Assembly: GCF_028712425.1 (NCBI RefSeq) | Contig: NZ_JAQTQD010000010.1 | Coordinates: 1-64,000 of the forward strand | Length of the DNA: 64,000 nucleotides | Direction of reading: 5' to 3' | From: Methanoregula sp. | GTDB taxonomy: Archaea; Halobacteriota; Methanomicrobia; Methanomicrobiales; Methanospirillaceae | Part shown: one piece after another, positions 35,115 through 42,939 of the stretch | Layout: every line of letters starts with the position of its first letter | How positions within the stretch are numbered: the stretch's first letter is position 1 | Notes under the pieces: generated by a model | The model's input: only the letters and a program-made list of their open reading frames with translations | What the model was told of the DNA's origin: nothing | Databases searched by the model: none | Translations under genes and position numbers: made by a program

Positions 35115-35279
35115 GGCGCAACCGGATAATAGAGGTATGGATAGCGGCACCGCAGGTACGCGCTGCCATATCAGCCATCGTATCCTGCAACCCGTGATCA
35201 GAATAGTCTTGCCGGCGGGTTTGAACAGCTTCCGGATTCCCCCGGAACACGCCGATCCGGAGAAACACCGGAACACTGG

Positions 35280-36245
35280 TTATTCGCGGCAGATCTCACG
35301 GAGGACGGCATCCCCGAACTCCCGTGTGCCGGCACAACCCCCGAGGTCACGGGTACGGATTCCGAGGGTAAGCACACGGTCAAGGGACACCTCAACACGG
35401 GACGCCCCCTCGTGGTCCCCGAGGTAAGAGAGGAGCATCGCGGCGCTCCTTAGCGCAGCAATCGGGTTTGCAATGTTCCTTCCCGCAATATCCGGTGCAC
35501 TCCCGTGAACCGGTTCAAAGAGGGCATACCGGTCGCCGATATTCGCACTCGGCGCGAGCCCAAGACCGCCGACAAGGTATGAGGCAACATCCGAGAGGAT
35601 ATCGCCAAAGATGTTGGTTGTCACAACCACATCATACGCGGCCGGGTGCTGGAGGAGGTCAAGCGCAAGGGCATCGATGAACCGGTCATTGAATTCAATG
35701 CCCGCCTCTTTTGCCTCGCTGCGGCACACATCCCGGAAGAGGACATCCGATTTGAGGACATTTGCCTTGTGACCGATTGTCAGGTGCCCTTTTCGTTCCT
35801 TTACGAGCCGGATTGCCGACCGGACAATCCGTTCGCTGCCGGCCCGGGTCACGACCCGGAGCGTTGTTGCACGGTCGGAAGAGAACTCTTCGATCCCCGA
35901 GTACAGGCCCTCCGTGTTTTCCCTGACGATCATGATATCGAAACCATTGCCCCTGACCGGGCGCAGGTTTGCGTACAGGTCAAGTGCCTTCCTGATACGC
36001 AGGACGACACTCTGGTAGTCTTTCATTGGCGGAGTGGTGACTGCGCCAAACAGGACCGCATCGGCAGTCTTGAGATCAGCTATCTCCTGATCGGCACAGG
36101 GACAGCCGGTCTGCTCCCACTTCCCGTACCCCACCTCTACCATGAAATACTCAAACTCGGGGTGAAGGGCTTCAAGGACCTTACGGGCAACCGGAATGAC
36201 CTCGTGCCCGATCCCGTCACCTTCCACTACGGCAATCTTTTTCAT
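35280..36245 (-). CDS. aksF: Isopropylmalate/homoisocitrate dehydrogenase family (AksF candidate)
   Basis: A 321-residue beta-decarboxylating dehydrogenase. Typical elements are VVEGDGIGHEV at the start, the substrate loop RIRKALDLYANLRP, IVRENTEGLY, the Lys in GHKANVLKSD, DVVVTTNIFGDILSDVASYLVGGLGLAPS with the metal Asp residues, and EPVHGSAPDIAGRNIANP. In methanogens two paralogues serve leucine synthesis and 2-oxosuberate synthesis. The operon with an AksA-like synthase, a TPP enzyme and methanogen-specific genes favours AksF. The assignment leuB versus aksF needs phylogeny. Start ATG overlaps the preceding gene by 4 bases. Confidence 0.72.
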   Translation of the reverse strand: MKKIAVVEGDGIGHEVIPVARKVLEALHPEFEYFMVEVGYGKWEQTGCPCADQEIADLKTADAVLFGAVTTPPMKDYQSVVLRIRKALDLYANLRPVRGNGFDIMIVRENTEGLYSGIEEFSSDRATTLRVVTRAGSERIVRSAIRLVKERKGHLTIGHKANVLKSDVLFRDVCRSEAKEAGIEFNDRFIDALALDLLQHPAAYDVVVTTNIFGDILSDVASYLVGGLGLAPSANIGDRYALFEPVHGSAPDIAGRNIANPIAALRSAAMLLSYLGDHEGASRVEVSLDRVLTLGIRTRDLGGCAGTREFGDAVLREICRE

Positions 36246-37042
36246 TGCGCCCTCCACCGTAAAACAAGGTCATTGACCGCCCGGGCAACGGTTGAAGGGT
36301 TTGCACCCCAGTGGACGACATGCCCGGATTTCCCGTTCCAGGTGCCGGGCCCCTCACGCTCTGACCGGCAGCAGCGGGCGATGAATGGCTCCTCCTGCAC
36401 CTGCCCGAGAGGACAGATATTCTCCAGCGTGAAATTGTTCCCGTAACATTCCGTATAGAACTGGGAACCGGTAAGGCATCCTGCAAGGCGTTCCCCCCCG
36501 TGCATGGGATCCGCATCAAGGGTATGATCAAACCCGGCAGCACGGCAGGGGTGGACATCCGCCCGGATCTCCCGGATATCCCGCACATGGTGGCAGAACT
36601 GTAACGAGAGATCGCCAAACAGGCCGGCGGCCTCCAGTTCCCGCAGGCACATCGAGAGGTTTGGTCGCGGCGGGCTCACATCATAGACATGGACCGTGAG
36701 GAGTCCCGACAGATCGGGATCGAGGACGAATGTGATGTGCTCGTCAAGACCGGTAAAGACCGTACACCGGTGGCCGGAATCGCGGGCAAGCCGGATCAGG
36801 TTGGTGCGGTCATGCAACTGCACTTTTTCAGGGTAGCAGAAAACTTCCTTCGCTGGCGCAAGGACCCGGGACGAGACGATCCTGCGCATCAGTCCCGTTT
36901 CCTCCGGATCAGGAGTTACCTCCAACAGCTCGAAGCCGCTTCCGGTTTCGTGGAGAAGGTACCGGCTCAGAAAATAGACCCTATCACCGCACGGTTTTGC
37001 CGAGGCGTGGCCTACGTACTTGCAGTGTTCCGGGAAGATCAT
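36242..37042 (-). CDS. Unknown Cys/His-rich protein inside the aks operon
   Basis: A 266-residue soluble protein that I do not recognise with confidence. It starts MIFPEHCKYVGHASAKPCGD and has several Cys/His-rich stretches: LQFCHHVRDIREIRADVHPC, ENICPLGQVQEEP and FIARCCRSEREG. No signal, membrane helix or named motif is seen. It overlaps the small aconitase-like subunit gene upstream by 4 bases and the dehydrogenase gene downstream by 4 bases. That coupling inside the operon is strong evidence for a role in the same pathway. Sulfur handling or metal binding is possible but speculative. Confidence 0.7.
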   Translation of the reverse strand: MIFPEHCKYVGHASAKPCGDRVYFLSRYLLHETGSGFELLEVTPDPEETGLMRRIVSSRVLAPAKEVFCYPEKVQLHDRTNLIRLARDSGHRCTVFTGLDEHITFVLDPDLSGLLTVHVYDVSPPRPNLSMCLRELEAAGLFGDLSLQFCHHVRDIREIRADVHPCRAAGFDHTLDADPMHGGERLAGCLTGSQFYTECYGNNFTLENICPLGQVQEEPFIARCCRSEREGPGTWNGKSGHVVHWGANPSTVARAVNDLVLRWRAQ

Positions 37043-37512
37043 TTTCGTTTTCTCCAGTACTCCACGAGGCCACCGGCTTTCAAGATATCCTGCATCCTCG
37101 GCGAGAGGGTCTTAACCGTATGCCGTTTTCCCGAGACCTCGACAATGCCCTGTGCGAGGTTGAATGTTATCTGGCTGCCCTCATCGCACGCGATATCGGC
37201 TTCGATGAGTGGCAGGCCGACGTTGATGGCATTCCTGAAAAATATCCGGGCAAATGTGGGCGCAATCACCGCAACTGCCCCGGCCTCCCGGATCGCGATG
37301 GCTGCCTGTTCTCTCGAGGACCCGCACCCGAAATTCTTTCCGGCTACAATGACAGCTCCCTTGAGCCGGCGGGCGAGGGAAGGGTCAAGATCCTCGAAGA
37401 CATGGGATGCCCAGATGCTCTTGTCCTTTGTCCGCAGGTACCTCCCGGCGATCACAACATCGGTATCGATGTCGGCAGGCAGGCAGATTGCACGACCCGC
37501 TCCCTTCATCAC
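37039..37512 (-). CDS. aksE: Aconitase-family small subunit (AksE/LeuD-like)
   Basis: A 157-residue swivelling small subunit of a two-subunit hydro-lyase. The conserved segments are IDTDVVIAGRYL, VAGKNFGCGSSREQA, APTFARIFFRNAINVGLP and a C-terminal AGGLVEYW. With the large subunit it isomerises 2- and 3-hydroxy tricarboxylates such as homocitrate. The loop after IAGRYL decides substrate range between isopropylmalate and homologated citrates; it reads RTKDKSIWASH here and I cannot classify it by eye. The ATG overlaps the large-subunit stop (ATGA). Confidence 0.78.
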   Translation of the reverse strand: MMKGAGRAICLPADIDTDVVIAGRYLRTKDKSIWASHVFEDLDPSLARRLKGAVIVAGKNFGCGSSREQAAIAIREAGAVAVIAPTFARIFFRNAINVGLPLIEADIACDEGSQITFNLAQGIVEVSGKRHTVKTLSPRMQDILKAGGLVEYWRKRK

Positions 37513-38720
37513 GCCACCTCCGGGGCAGTGATCTCTCCTGCCAGTGCGCTGGAAGCCGCCGTGGCAACCGACGAGAGATAGATCTCTCCCCCGATACCCA
37601 TGCGGTTCTTAAAGTTGCGGTTAGCCGTGGAGAGACAGACCTCGTCTTCGCCGAGAACGCCCATATGGGCGCCAAGGCAGGGACCGCAGCCGGGTGTACC
37701 AACCGTGCATCCCGCCTCGACAATGTCGGCAAGGACACCGGTCCGTGTTGCCTGGAGAAGAACGGAGGCCGAAGCGGGGACGACAATCGTCCGCACCGCT
37801 ACTTTCTTTCCTTTCACGATACGGGCAAGGCGTGCAAGATCGGAGTACCTCCCGTTGGTGCACGTGCCGATGAATACCTGGTCAAGGGGAAGCCCGGCAA
37901 GTTCGTCAACGGGTTTTACCGTGTCGACGCGGTGCGGTACGGCAACGAGCGGAATTATGTCGGAGAGGTCGAACTCCAGCTCGCGGGAATAGGTGCATGA
38001 TTCGGGGATCTGTGGCTTTACTGTATGCCCCCGTTCCCGGAGATAGCGGACGGTTACGTCATCGGCATAGAAGAGCCCGGCTTTTGCCCCGGCTTCAACG
38101 GACAGGTTGGAGAGGACCATACGCTCGTCAATGGACAGGTCTTTGACCGCATCTCCAATGAATTCCAGTGCCTGGTAGGTTGCCCCGTCAGTCCCGAGCT
38201 CGCCCACATAGGCAAGGGCGAGATCCTTAGCCTCCGCAGCCCCGGCAAACCGCCCTTCGAGCCGGAGCGCAATCGTTTCCGGAACCCGGAGCCAGGTCTC
38301 ACCGGTCAGCCAGATCGCCGCCATGTCCGTTGCACCGACACCGGTGGCGAATGCCCCGAAAGCCCCGAGCGTAACGCTGTGCGAGTCGGCGCCGATGATG
38401 ATCTCGCCGGGGAGAGCATTTCCCTCGCCCATCAGCTGGTGGCAGATACCTCCGCCCACATCGGAGAAGTTCATGAATGAACTTTTTGCAAATTCACGGA
38501 GCTCGTGCTGGAGGGTTGCGGCAGCGGAATTGTTGGCAGGGGCGATATGATCGAAGAAGATGGAAAACTCGGTATCACCAGCAAGATGTCGTGCACCCAT
38601 GTTCTTCCATGCCTCCAGTGCCAGCATGCCGGTACCGTCACAGGCAAATGCCCGGTCTACGTTCCGATCCACATATACGCCGGCCGGGGCATTCAGGATA
38701 CGTTCAGACAACGTGCTCAT
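37509..38720 (-). CDS. aksD: Aconitase-family large subunit (AksD/LeuC-like)
   Basis: A 403-residue [4Fe-4S] hydro-lyase large subunit. Cluster ligands are in FIGTCTNGRYSDLARLA and GTPGCGPCLGAHMG. Other conserved parts are the VDRAFACDGTG region, FDHIAPANN, GADSHSVTLGAFGAFATGVGATDMA and NRNFKNRMG. With AksE it should dehydrate and rehydrate homocitrate and its longer homologues during 2-oxosuberate formation, or isopropylmalate if it is LeuC. The ATG at 38720 overlaps the aksA stop by 4 bases; the frame extends upstream without family sequence. Confidence 0.8.
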   Translation of the reverse strand: MSTLSERILNAPAGVYVDRNVDRAFACDGTGMLALEAWKNMGARHLAGDTEFSIFFDHIAPANNSAAATLQHELREFAKSSFMNFSDVGGGICHQLMGEGNALPGEIIIGADSHSVTLGAFGAFATGVGATDMAAIWLTGETWLRVPETIALRLEGRFAGAAEAKDLALAYVGELGTDGATYQALEFIGDAVKDLSIDERMVLSNLSVEAGAKAGLFYADDVTVRYLRERGHTVKPQIPESCTYSRELEFDLSDIIPLVAVPHRVDTVKPVDELAGLPLDQVFIGTCTNGRYSDLARLARIVKGKKVAVRTIVVPASASVLLQATRTGVLADIVEAGCTVGTPGCGPCLGAHMGVLGEDEVCLSTANRNFKNRMGIGGEIYLSSVATAASSALAGEITAPEVA

Positions 38721-39844
38721 GCCGGGTACTCCTGTACTTTTCGTATCAGTTTTCGCAACACTTCCGGGGTGATGTTGCATTTCCGCTCGGAATGATCCTT
38801 AACGAGGTCGAGGACGGCGCAGATCTGGTTTTCCGTCAGCTCGCAGCCAAGGGACGCGACAACGTGCTCAAGGGCCTTTTTCCCGGTGTGTTTCCCGAGG
38901 ATGAAGTGGCGTGTTCCCCCCACGAGTTCGGGAGGGAAGAACTCATAGGAAGATGGATCATCGAGGATTGCCGCAATGTGGATGCCACTCTCGTGGGAGA
39001 ACGCCAGTTCCCCGGTAACAGGCTTGTTCCGGGGCAGGGAAATACCGGAATAGTGCTCAACAAGGTGAGAGAGTTCCGTCAGTTTCGAGAGATCGTACCG
39101 GTCAATCCCCTTCTTTGTCCGCAGGAGGATGAGGAGCTCCTCAAGCGAGGTATTCCCTGAACGCTCGCCAATCCCGTTCACCGTGGTATGGAGCTGGAAC
39201 GCACCGGCTTCTGCGGCGGTAAGCGTGTTTGCAACGGCACAGCCCATGTCGTTGTGGCAGTGGGCGCAGAGCGGGCGGTCCACCGATGAGACGAGTTCTG
39301 CCATTACCGCGTGCATCTCGGAGGGGATGAGACAGCCCACGGTATCGGCATAGCTGAGGAGGACGGCCCCGCGTTCTGCTGCACGCCGGTAGACCTGTTT
39401 CAAGAAAGGGAGATCCGTGCGGGACGCATCCTCTGCGGCAAACCGCACCTGCATCCCATGGTCACGGGCATAGTCGATCATCTCCAGGGATTCTTCCAGT
39501 ACCTGCTCGCGGGGTTTTTTGAACTTGAGCCGGACGTGAAGCTCAGACGTGGGGATAAAAATGCTCACCATATCGATCCCGCAGTCAATCGCGTCCTGGA
39601 TATCGGATTTTTTCGCCCGGCAGAAGCCGCTGATCCGGGCGTCAAGCCCGAGATTCGCAATCGTCTTCACGCAGTGCTTCTCGTTTTCCGATACTGCCGG
39701 AAAACCGGCCTCGATCATCTCGATGCCGATCTCGTCCAGCAGGGTGGCAATTTCGACTTTCTCCTTGCAGGAGAATGAAACTCCCGGGGTCTGTTCGCCG
39801 TCCCGTAACGTCACATCACAGATCTCAATATTCAATGGTGTCAT
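38717..39844 (-). CDS. aksA: Homocitrate synthase-like protein (AksA candidate)
   Basis: A 375-residue DRE-TIM metallolyase. Signatures are CDVTLRDGEQTPGVSF at the start, MIEAGFPAVSE, LCAHCHNDMGCAVANTL and NGIGERSGNTSLEELL with the metal His residues. The 375-residue length means that the LeuA-type C-terminal allosteric domain is absent, as in AksA. AksA condenses 2-oxoglutarate and longer oxoacids with acetyl-CoA toward 2-oxosuberate, the precursor of coenzyme B. Citramalate synthase is less likely given the length. It overlaps the TPP-enzyme gene by 20 bases. Confidence 0.78.
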   Translation of the reverse strand: MTPLNIEICDVTLRDGEQTPGVSFSCKEKVEIATLLDEIGIEMIEAGFPAVSENEKHCVKTIANLGLDARISGFCRAKKSDIQDAIDCGIDMVSIFIPTSELHVRLKFKKPREQVLEESLEMIDYARDHGMQVRFAAEDASRTDLPFLKQVYRRAAERGAVLLSYADTVGCLIPSEMHAVMAELVSSVDRPLCAHCHNDMGCAVANTLTAAEAGAFQLHTTVNGIGERSGNTSLEELLILLRTKKGIDRYDLSKLTELSHLVEHYSGISLPRNKPVTGELAFSHESGIHIAAILDDPSSYEFFPPELVGGTRHFILGKHTGKKALEHVVASLGCELTENQICAVLDLVKDHSERKCNITPEVLRKLIRKVQEYPA

Positions 39845-41096
39845 GGCTGCTCCATTCCGGACAAGTCCCGTTCACGACGAGCGTCCGCGGCCTGTCCGTA
39901 ACCACGAGCTCGCGTTCAAGTGCCGGTACATCATCAGCCCGGCAGGCGACCGGGTCCGCCCATCGCAGGTACGGGAGCGGGTCGTATGACGGCTGCTTAC
40001 CGGTCATTGCGGTGCAGGTGTTGTTCATCACGATACAGAGCATCGGGAGACCTTTCTCGTAAACGTCGATGAGCGCATTCAGGCCGGAATGCAGCAGGGC
40101 ATAGTCCCCGATCAGGGCGACTTTCGTGCTCCGCGCCGCAACAGCGATACTGGAACCCATGCCATAACTGGCTGCCCCCAGTTCGTAGGGCGGGGTCATC
40201 CCGAGCACCGAACACCCGGCATCGCAGATCAGCGCCATCCTCCGCTCTTTCAGGATATCCATCATCGGAAGGAACGGACAATTCCTGCAAAACGTACGAT
40301 AGAAGCCCCGGTCTTCCCAGGACTGTGGCCGGTCCTGCGGCACCGGGGGAAGGATCCCGCGATGGTCGCGGATGAACGTCCTTCCACGCTCCCGTATGTC
40401 CTGGATCCCCGCCACCTGCTCCGGAGGGGGATTCACGGTGACAATCCGGGTCTTCCCGGGACACGGGCCGGCACCCGCCGGCTCCCCGTTCCACTGGTTC
40501 AGGGACGAGGTGGAAGACCACGCAAACATGGTGCGGTAGATCTCCTCGGCTGCGGTAACCCGGCCGTTCATGGTCCAGGTCCGTTCCGAGAGCCTCCCCT
40601 TCCCATCTTTCGGTTTAACGGGGACATACTCCGCTTCCGAATCCAGCAGGGACGGGGTGAGGCGGAGCATCGCAACCCGTGAGAACTGTTCCGAGGCCTC
40701 CAAGGCAGATACTACACTTGCGTAGCAGCTGTCAGTACCGGGTTCGAAAACCGGCAGTTCCGCAAGTTCCCCGTAATACCGGGAGTCCTGCGAGGTCTGC
40801 GATCCCTCTGCATCCGGATCATCGCCTGCAACCAGCACCACCCCGCCGATCAGGCCCTGGGCAGTGGCCTGCAGGAGGGGATCTGCACAGGCATTCACAC
40901 CGACATTCTTGACGATGACTGCGGCTCTCCGCCCTTCCAGCGAATCGCCGAGGGCATATTCCAGGGCGGTCTTCTCGTTTACCACCATCTCCGCGTTCAC
41001 GCGTGTGCCAAGATCCGTTACCGGAAAACCCGGCACGGTATACTGCCGGTCAGTACAGGCCAGCAATGCCTCGGCTATGACATCAATGCCTTTCAT
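39825..41096 (-). CDS. TPP-dependent enzyme, IorA-like without ferredoxin domain; 2-oxosuberate decarboxylase candidate
   Basis: A 423-residue thiamine-diphosphate enzyme. The N-terminal Pyr-type domain contains YTVPGFPVTDLG and a Glu at residue 41 (NEKTALEYALG) in the position of the catalytic Glu. A CxxC pair (FCRNCPF) precedes the C-terminal PP domain with GMGSSIAVA, IGDYALLHSGLNAL and MNNTCTAMTG, the GDx(n)NN cofactor motif. This matches indolepyruvate:ferredoxin oxidoreductase alpha, but the protein ends about 64 residues after the motif and lacks the usual two [4Fe-4S] clusters. It should decarboxylate without passing electrons to ferredoxin. Its place between aksA and a radical SAM gene suggests 2-oxosuberate as substrate; this is inference. 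Confidence 0.75.
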   Translation of the reverse strand: MKGIDVIAEALLACTDRQYTVPGFPVTDLGTRVNAEMVVNEKTALEYALGDSLEGRRAAVIVKNVGVNACADPLLQATAQGLIGGVVLVAGDDPDAEGSQTSQDSRYYGELAELPVFEPGTDSCYASVVSALEASEQFSRVAMLRLTPSLLDSEAEYVPVKPKDGKGRLSERTWTMNGRVTAAEEIYRTMFAWSSTSSLNQWNGEPAGAGPCPGKTRIVTVNPPPEQVAGIQDIRERGRTFIRDHRGILPPVPQDRPQSWEDRGFYRTFCRNCPFLPMMDILKERRMALICDAGCSVLGMTPPYELGAASYGMGSSIAVAARSTKVALIGDYALLHSGLNALIDVYEKGLPMLCIVMNNTCTAMTGKQPSYDPLPYLRWADPVACRADDVPALERELVVTDRPRTLVVNGTCPEWSSHDTIEY

Positions 41097-42061
41097 CCAT
41101 CCCTCCCGGGAACAAGGTCGCACCCGGTGCAGCTCGTGCACATTGTCTCCGCAAGGCGGGCATCAAGTCCTGCCGCTTCAAGAGCCTGCCCGTGAACTGC
41201 GAAGATTTTCTTCAGCCGATCAGCAGACGGACGGGGCACATTGGAAAGCTCAGCAACCGGGTTGAGCGGGCGAAGGACCGGAATCACGCCGTGGCTTGTC
41301 AATCTCCGGATACAGGCCGCCAGTTCAGCATCCGTCTCGCCAAGGCCTATGATGACATTCGAAAAGACACGATTCTTCCCGAAGAGTTCTACCGAACGGT
41401 CGAGAGCCTGCCAGATCCGGTTGTAATCCAGCCCGGGACACATCTTTAAAAACAGTTCCGGCGTCGCAGCTTCGAGGTTGAATTTTACTTCAGCAACGCC
41501 GATCTCATGGAGCCGGTCGGGAGTATTCTCCGTAGGGTATATGGAGACGCCGATCGGAAGGCCAAAGGAAACAAGGTGCCTGACCACTTCCAGCACATAT
41601 GCCTCCTCCTCCTCGATACTCTCCAGCACACCGCTCGTGATCGAGATCGCATGGATACGGTGCCGCACGGATTCCACCATTGCCATGATCTCGTCAATAC
41701 TCTTTCTCTTCCCAGGGGTATTCGGCACATTACAGTACCGGCACCGGAAAATACAACTGCCCGTTACGGCGATGAAGGCCTGGTCCGGGCAGTGGAAGCC
41801 GGGCTCGAGGAGGCGGCCGCTGATGAGGTGCCCGTCAAGATACAGGTCAGCCACACCGTTCCCCCGGTGAACAACTTCCACGTTGCTGAGCGGATCGAGG
41901 GCAAGCTTCACCCGGTGGCTTCCCATGGCAAAGAATAGTGCACCGCTGCCACCGACCCCGGGACCTGCCGCAGAACGAGCGATGAACCGTTCTGCCGGTT
42001 CACCGGTCAGGCATACAGATCCAGTCTCAAGCAGTTGTGCCTTCAGGTCTTTCCACTGCAT
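41093..42061 (-). CDS. Radical SAM protein with extra C-terminal Cys cluster
   Basis: A 322-residue radical SAM enzyme. CxxxCxxC is at Cys103, Cys107 and Cys110 (GSCIFRCRYCNVP). A glycine-rich N-terminal part of about 95 residues precedes the barrel. Barrel segments include HAISITSGVLES, VKFNLEAATPELF, NVIIGLGETDAEL and PVLRPLNPVAELS. The end reads MCTSCTGCDL (Cys near 308, 311 and 314), a possible auxiliary Fe-S site. It overlaps the TPP gene by 4 bases and the mmp11-like gene by 19. A C-S bond-forming or other methanogenic-cofactor role is inference from context. Confidence 0.78.
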   Translation of the reverse strand: MQWKDLKAQLLETGSVCLTGEPAERFIARSAAGPGVGGSGALFFAMGSHRVKLALDPLSNVEVVHRGNGVADLYLDGHLISGRLLEPGFHCPDQAFIAVTGSCIFRCRYCNVPNTPGKRKSIDEIMAMVESVRHRIHAISITSGVLESIEEEEAYVLEVVRHLVSFGLPIGVSIYPTENTPDRLHEIGVAEVKFNLEAATPELFLKMCPGLDYNRIWQALDRSVELFGKNRVFSNVIIGLGETDAELAACIRRLTSHGVIPVLRPLNPVAELSNVPRPSADRLKKIFAVHGQALEAAGLDARLAETMCTSCTGCDLVPGRDG

Positions 42062-42939
42062 AGTTCCAGCGCCTCATCGTACCGTGTGAAAAAGGGGATG
42101 GCTGCCACTGCACCGACAATTCCCCTCCCGTTCATGATGATCCTCAGGTCCGGATCCCTGAGGGAATCCAGCTCGCCTGCATCAATCTCTCCCCGCTTGA
42201 CACGGTGCCCGTATGCCACCAGTTCCTCCGAGAGCGCGAAACCGGAATATACAGCCATCCCGGTTTTCTTCGACAGGGTGTACGTTTCGAGCAGTTTGTG
42301 GAAGCGGCTGACCAGTCCTTCGGGATCGCTTGTCGCGAACTCGGCGACCAGACCGACGCAGTTCTTGGTCCGGTACGGTACTGGGTAGAGCTGGACTATT
42401 GTATGGGACAGGTAGATCGACCGTTCATCCTCAACAGCACGGGCGATATTGTGGACAAGGGTCCATGTTGCGCCTTCTTCAGGAGTGTCCGTGTCATCGA
42501 CACCAATCAATACCCGCTGCATTCTTGGGAGCCATACCGTTGCACCGGCGATCTTCCCCCCGCCAGCAGGATCGCACCGGCTCCGGAGGACCCCGGCTGC
42601 ATCAGAGCGGCATGCCGCAGCACCAACACCCCCGCCGCCCATCCCGATATAGGTAACGGCGATCTCATCTCCGTCGACCTGACAGGAAGAGATCCCGGCC
42701 GGGAACCGTGATCCCTCCAGCGCAAGGTCAACCGTCCCGGTCTTCAGAAGGTAGCGCATCGTGGCTCCCACGCACCGTACATCCTCTACCAGCGGGCTCT
42801 GTGCGTAATGGAGCTTTGACCACATTGCGCCGCCAATACAGTCAAAGAACTCGATGAGTTCTACTGTAGTCCCGGCGACATCCGCCACCGCAACGATCCT
42901 CGGGTAGTGAATTACATACGGTTCAGAGATGTTCGCCAT
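42043..42939 (-). CDS. Methanogenesis marker protein 11-type (GIDDTD/TiaS-like domain)
   Basis: A 298-residue protein that resembles methanogenesis marker 11. It begins with PYVIHYPRIVAVADVAG and ELIEFFDCIGGAMWSK, has YIGMGGGGVGAAACR near 120, and carries the nucleotide-binding-like VLIGVDDTDTPEEGATW near 165, as in TiaS-type enzymes. Later parts include SHTIVQLYPVPYRTKNCVGL. It is a methanogen-conserved family of unknown function. It overlaps its upstream paralogue by 17 bases and the radical SAM gene by 19 bases, so all three should be translated together. ATG 42939 is chosen at the conserved start. Confidence 0.65.
   Translation of the reverse strand: MANISEPYVIHYPRIVAVADVAGTTVELIEFFDCIGGAMWSKLHYAQSPLVEDVRCVGATMRYLLKTGTVDLALEGSRFPAGISSCQVDGDEIAVTYIGMGGGGVGAAACRSDAAGVLRSRCDPAGGGKIAGATVWLPRMQRVLIGVDDTDTPEEGATWTLVHNIARAVEDERSIYLSHTIVQLYPVPYRTKNCVGLVAEFATSDPEGLVSRFHKLLETYTLSKKTGMAVYSGFALSEELVAYGHRVKRGEIDAGELDSLRDPDLRIIMNGRGIVGAVAAIPFFTRYDEALELCSGKT

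Noticed and set aside
35114-35276. Lipoprotein signal on MsrB (LLSGC in an extended N-terminus)
   Set aside because: The upstream part contains Trp, Gln and Arg within the would-be hydrophobic core and does not look like a signal peptide; a shorter start is more likely.
35280-39844. Leucine biosynthesis operon (leuABCD)
   Set aside because: The synthase lacks the LeuA regulatory domain, and the operon contains a TPP enzyme, an unknown protein, a radical SAM enzyme and mmp11-like genes. 2-Oxosuberate synthesis fits better, although paralogue assignment by eye is not decisive.
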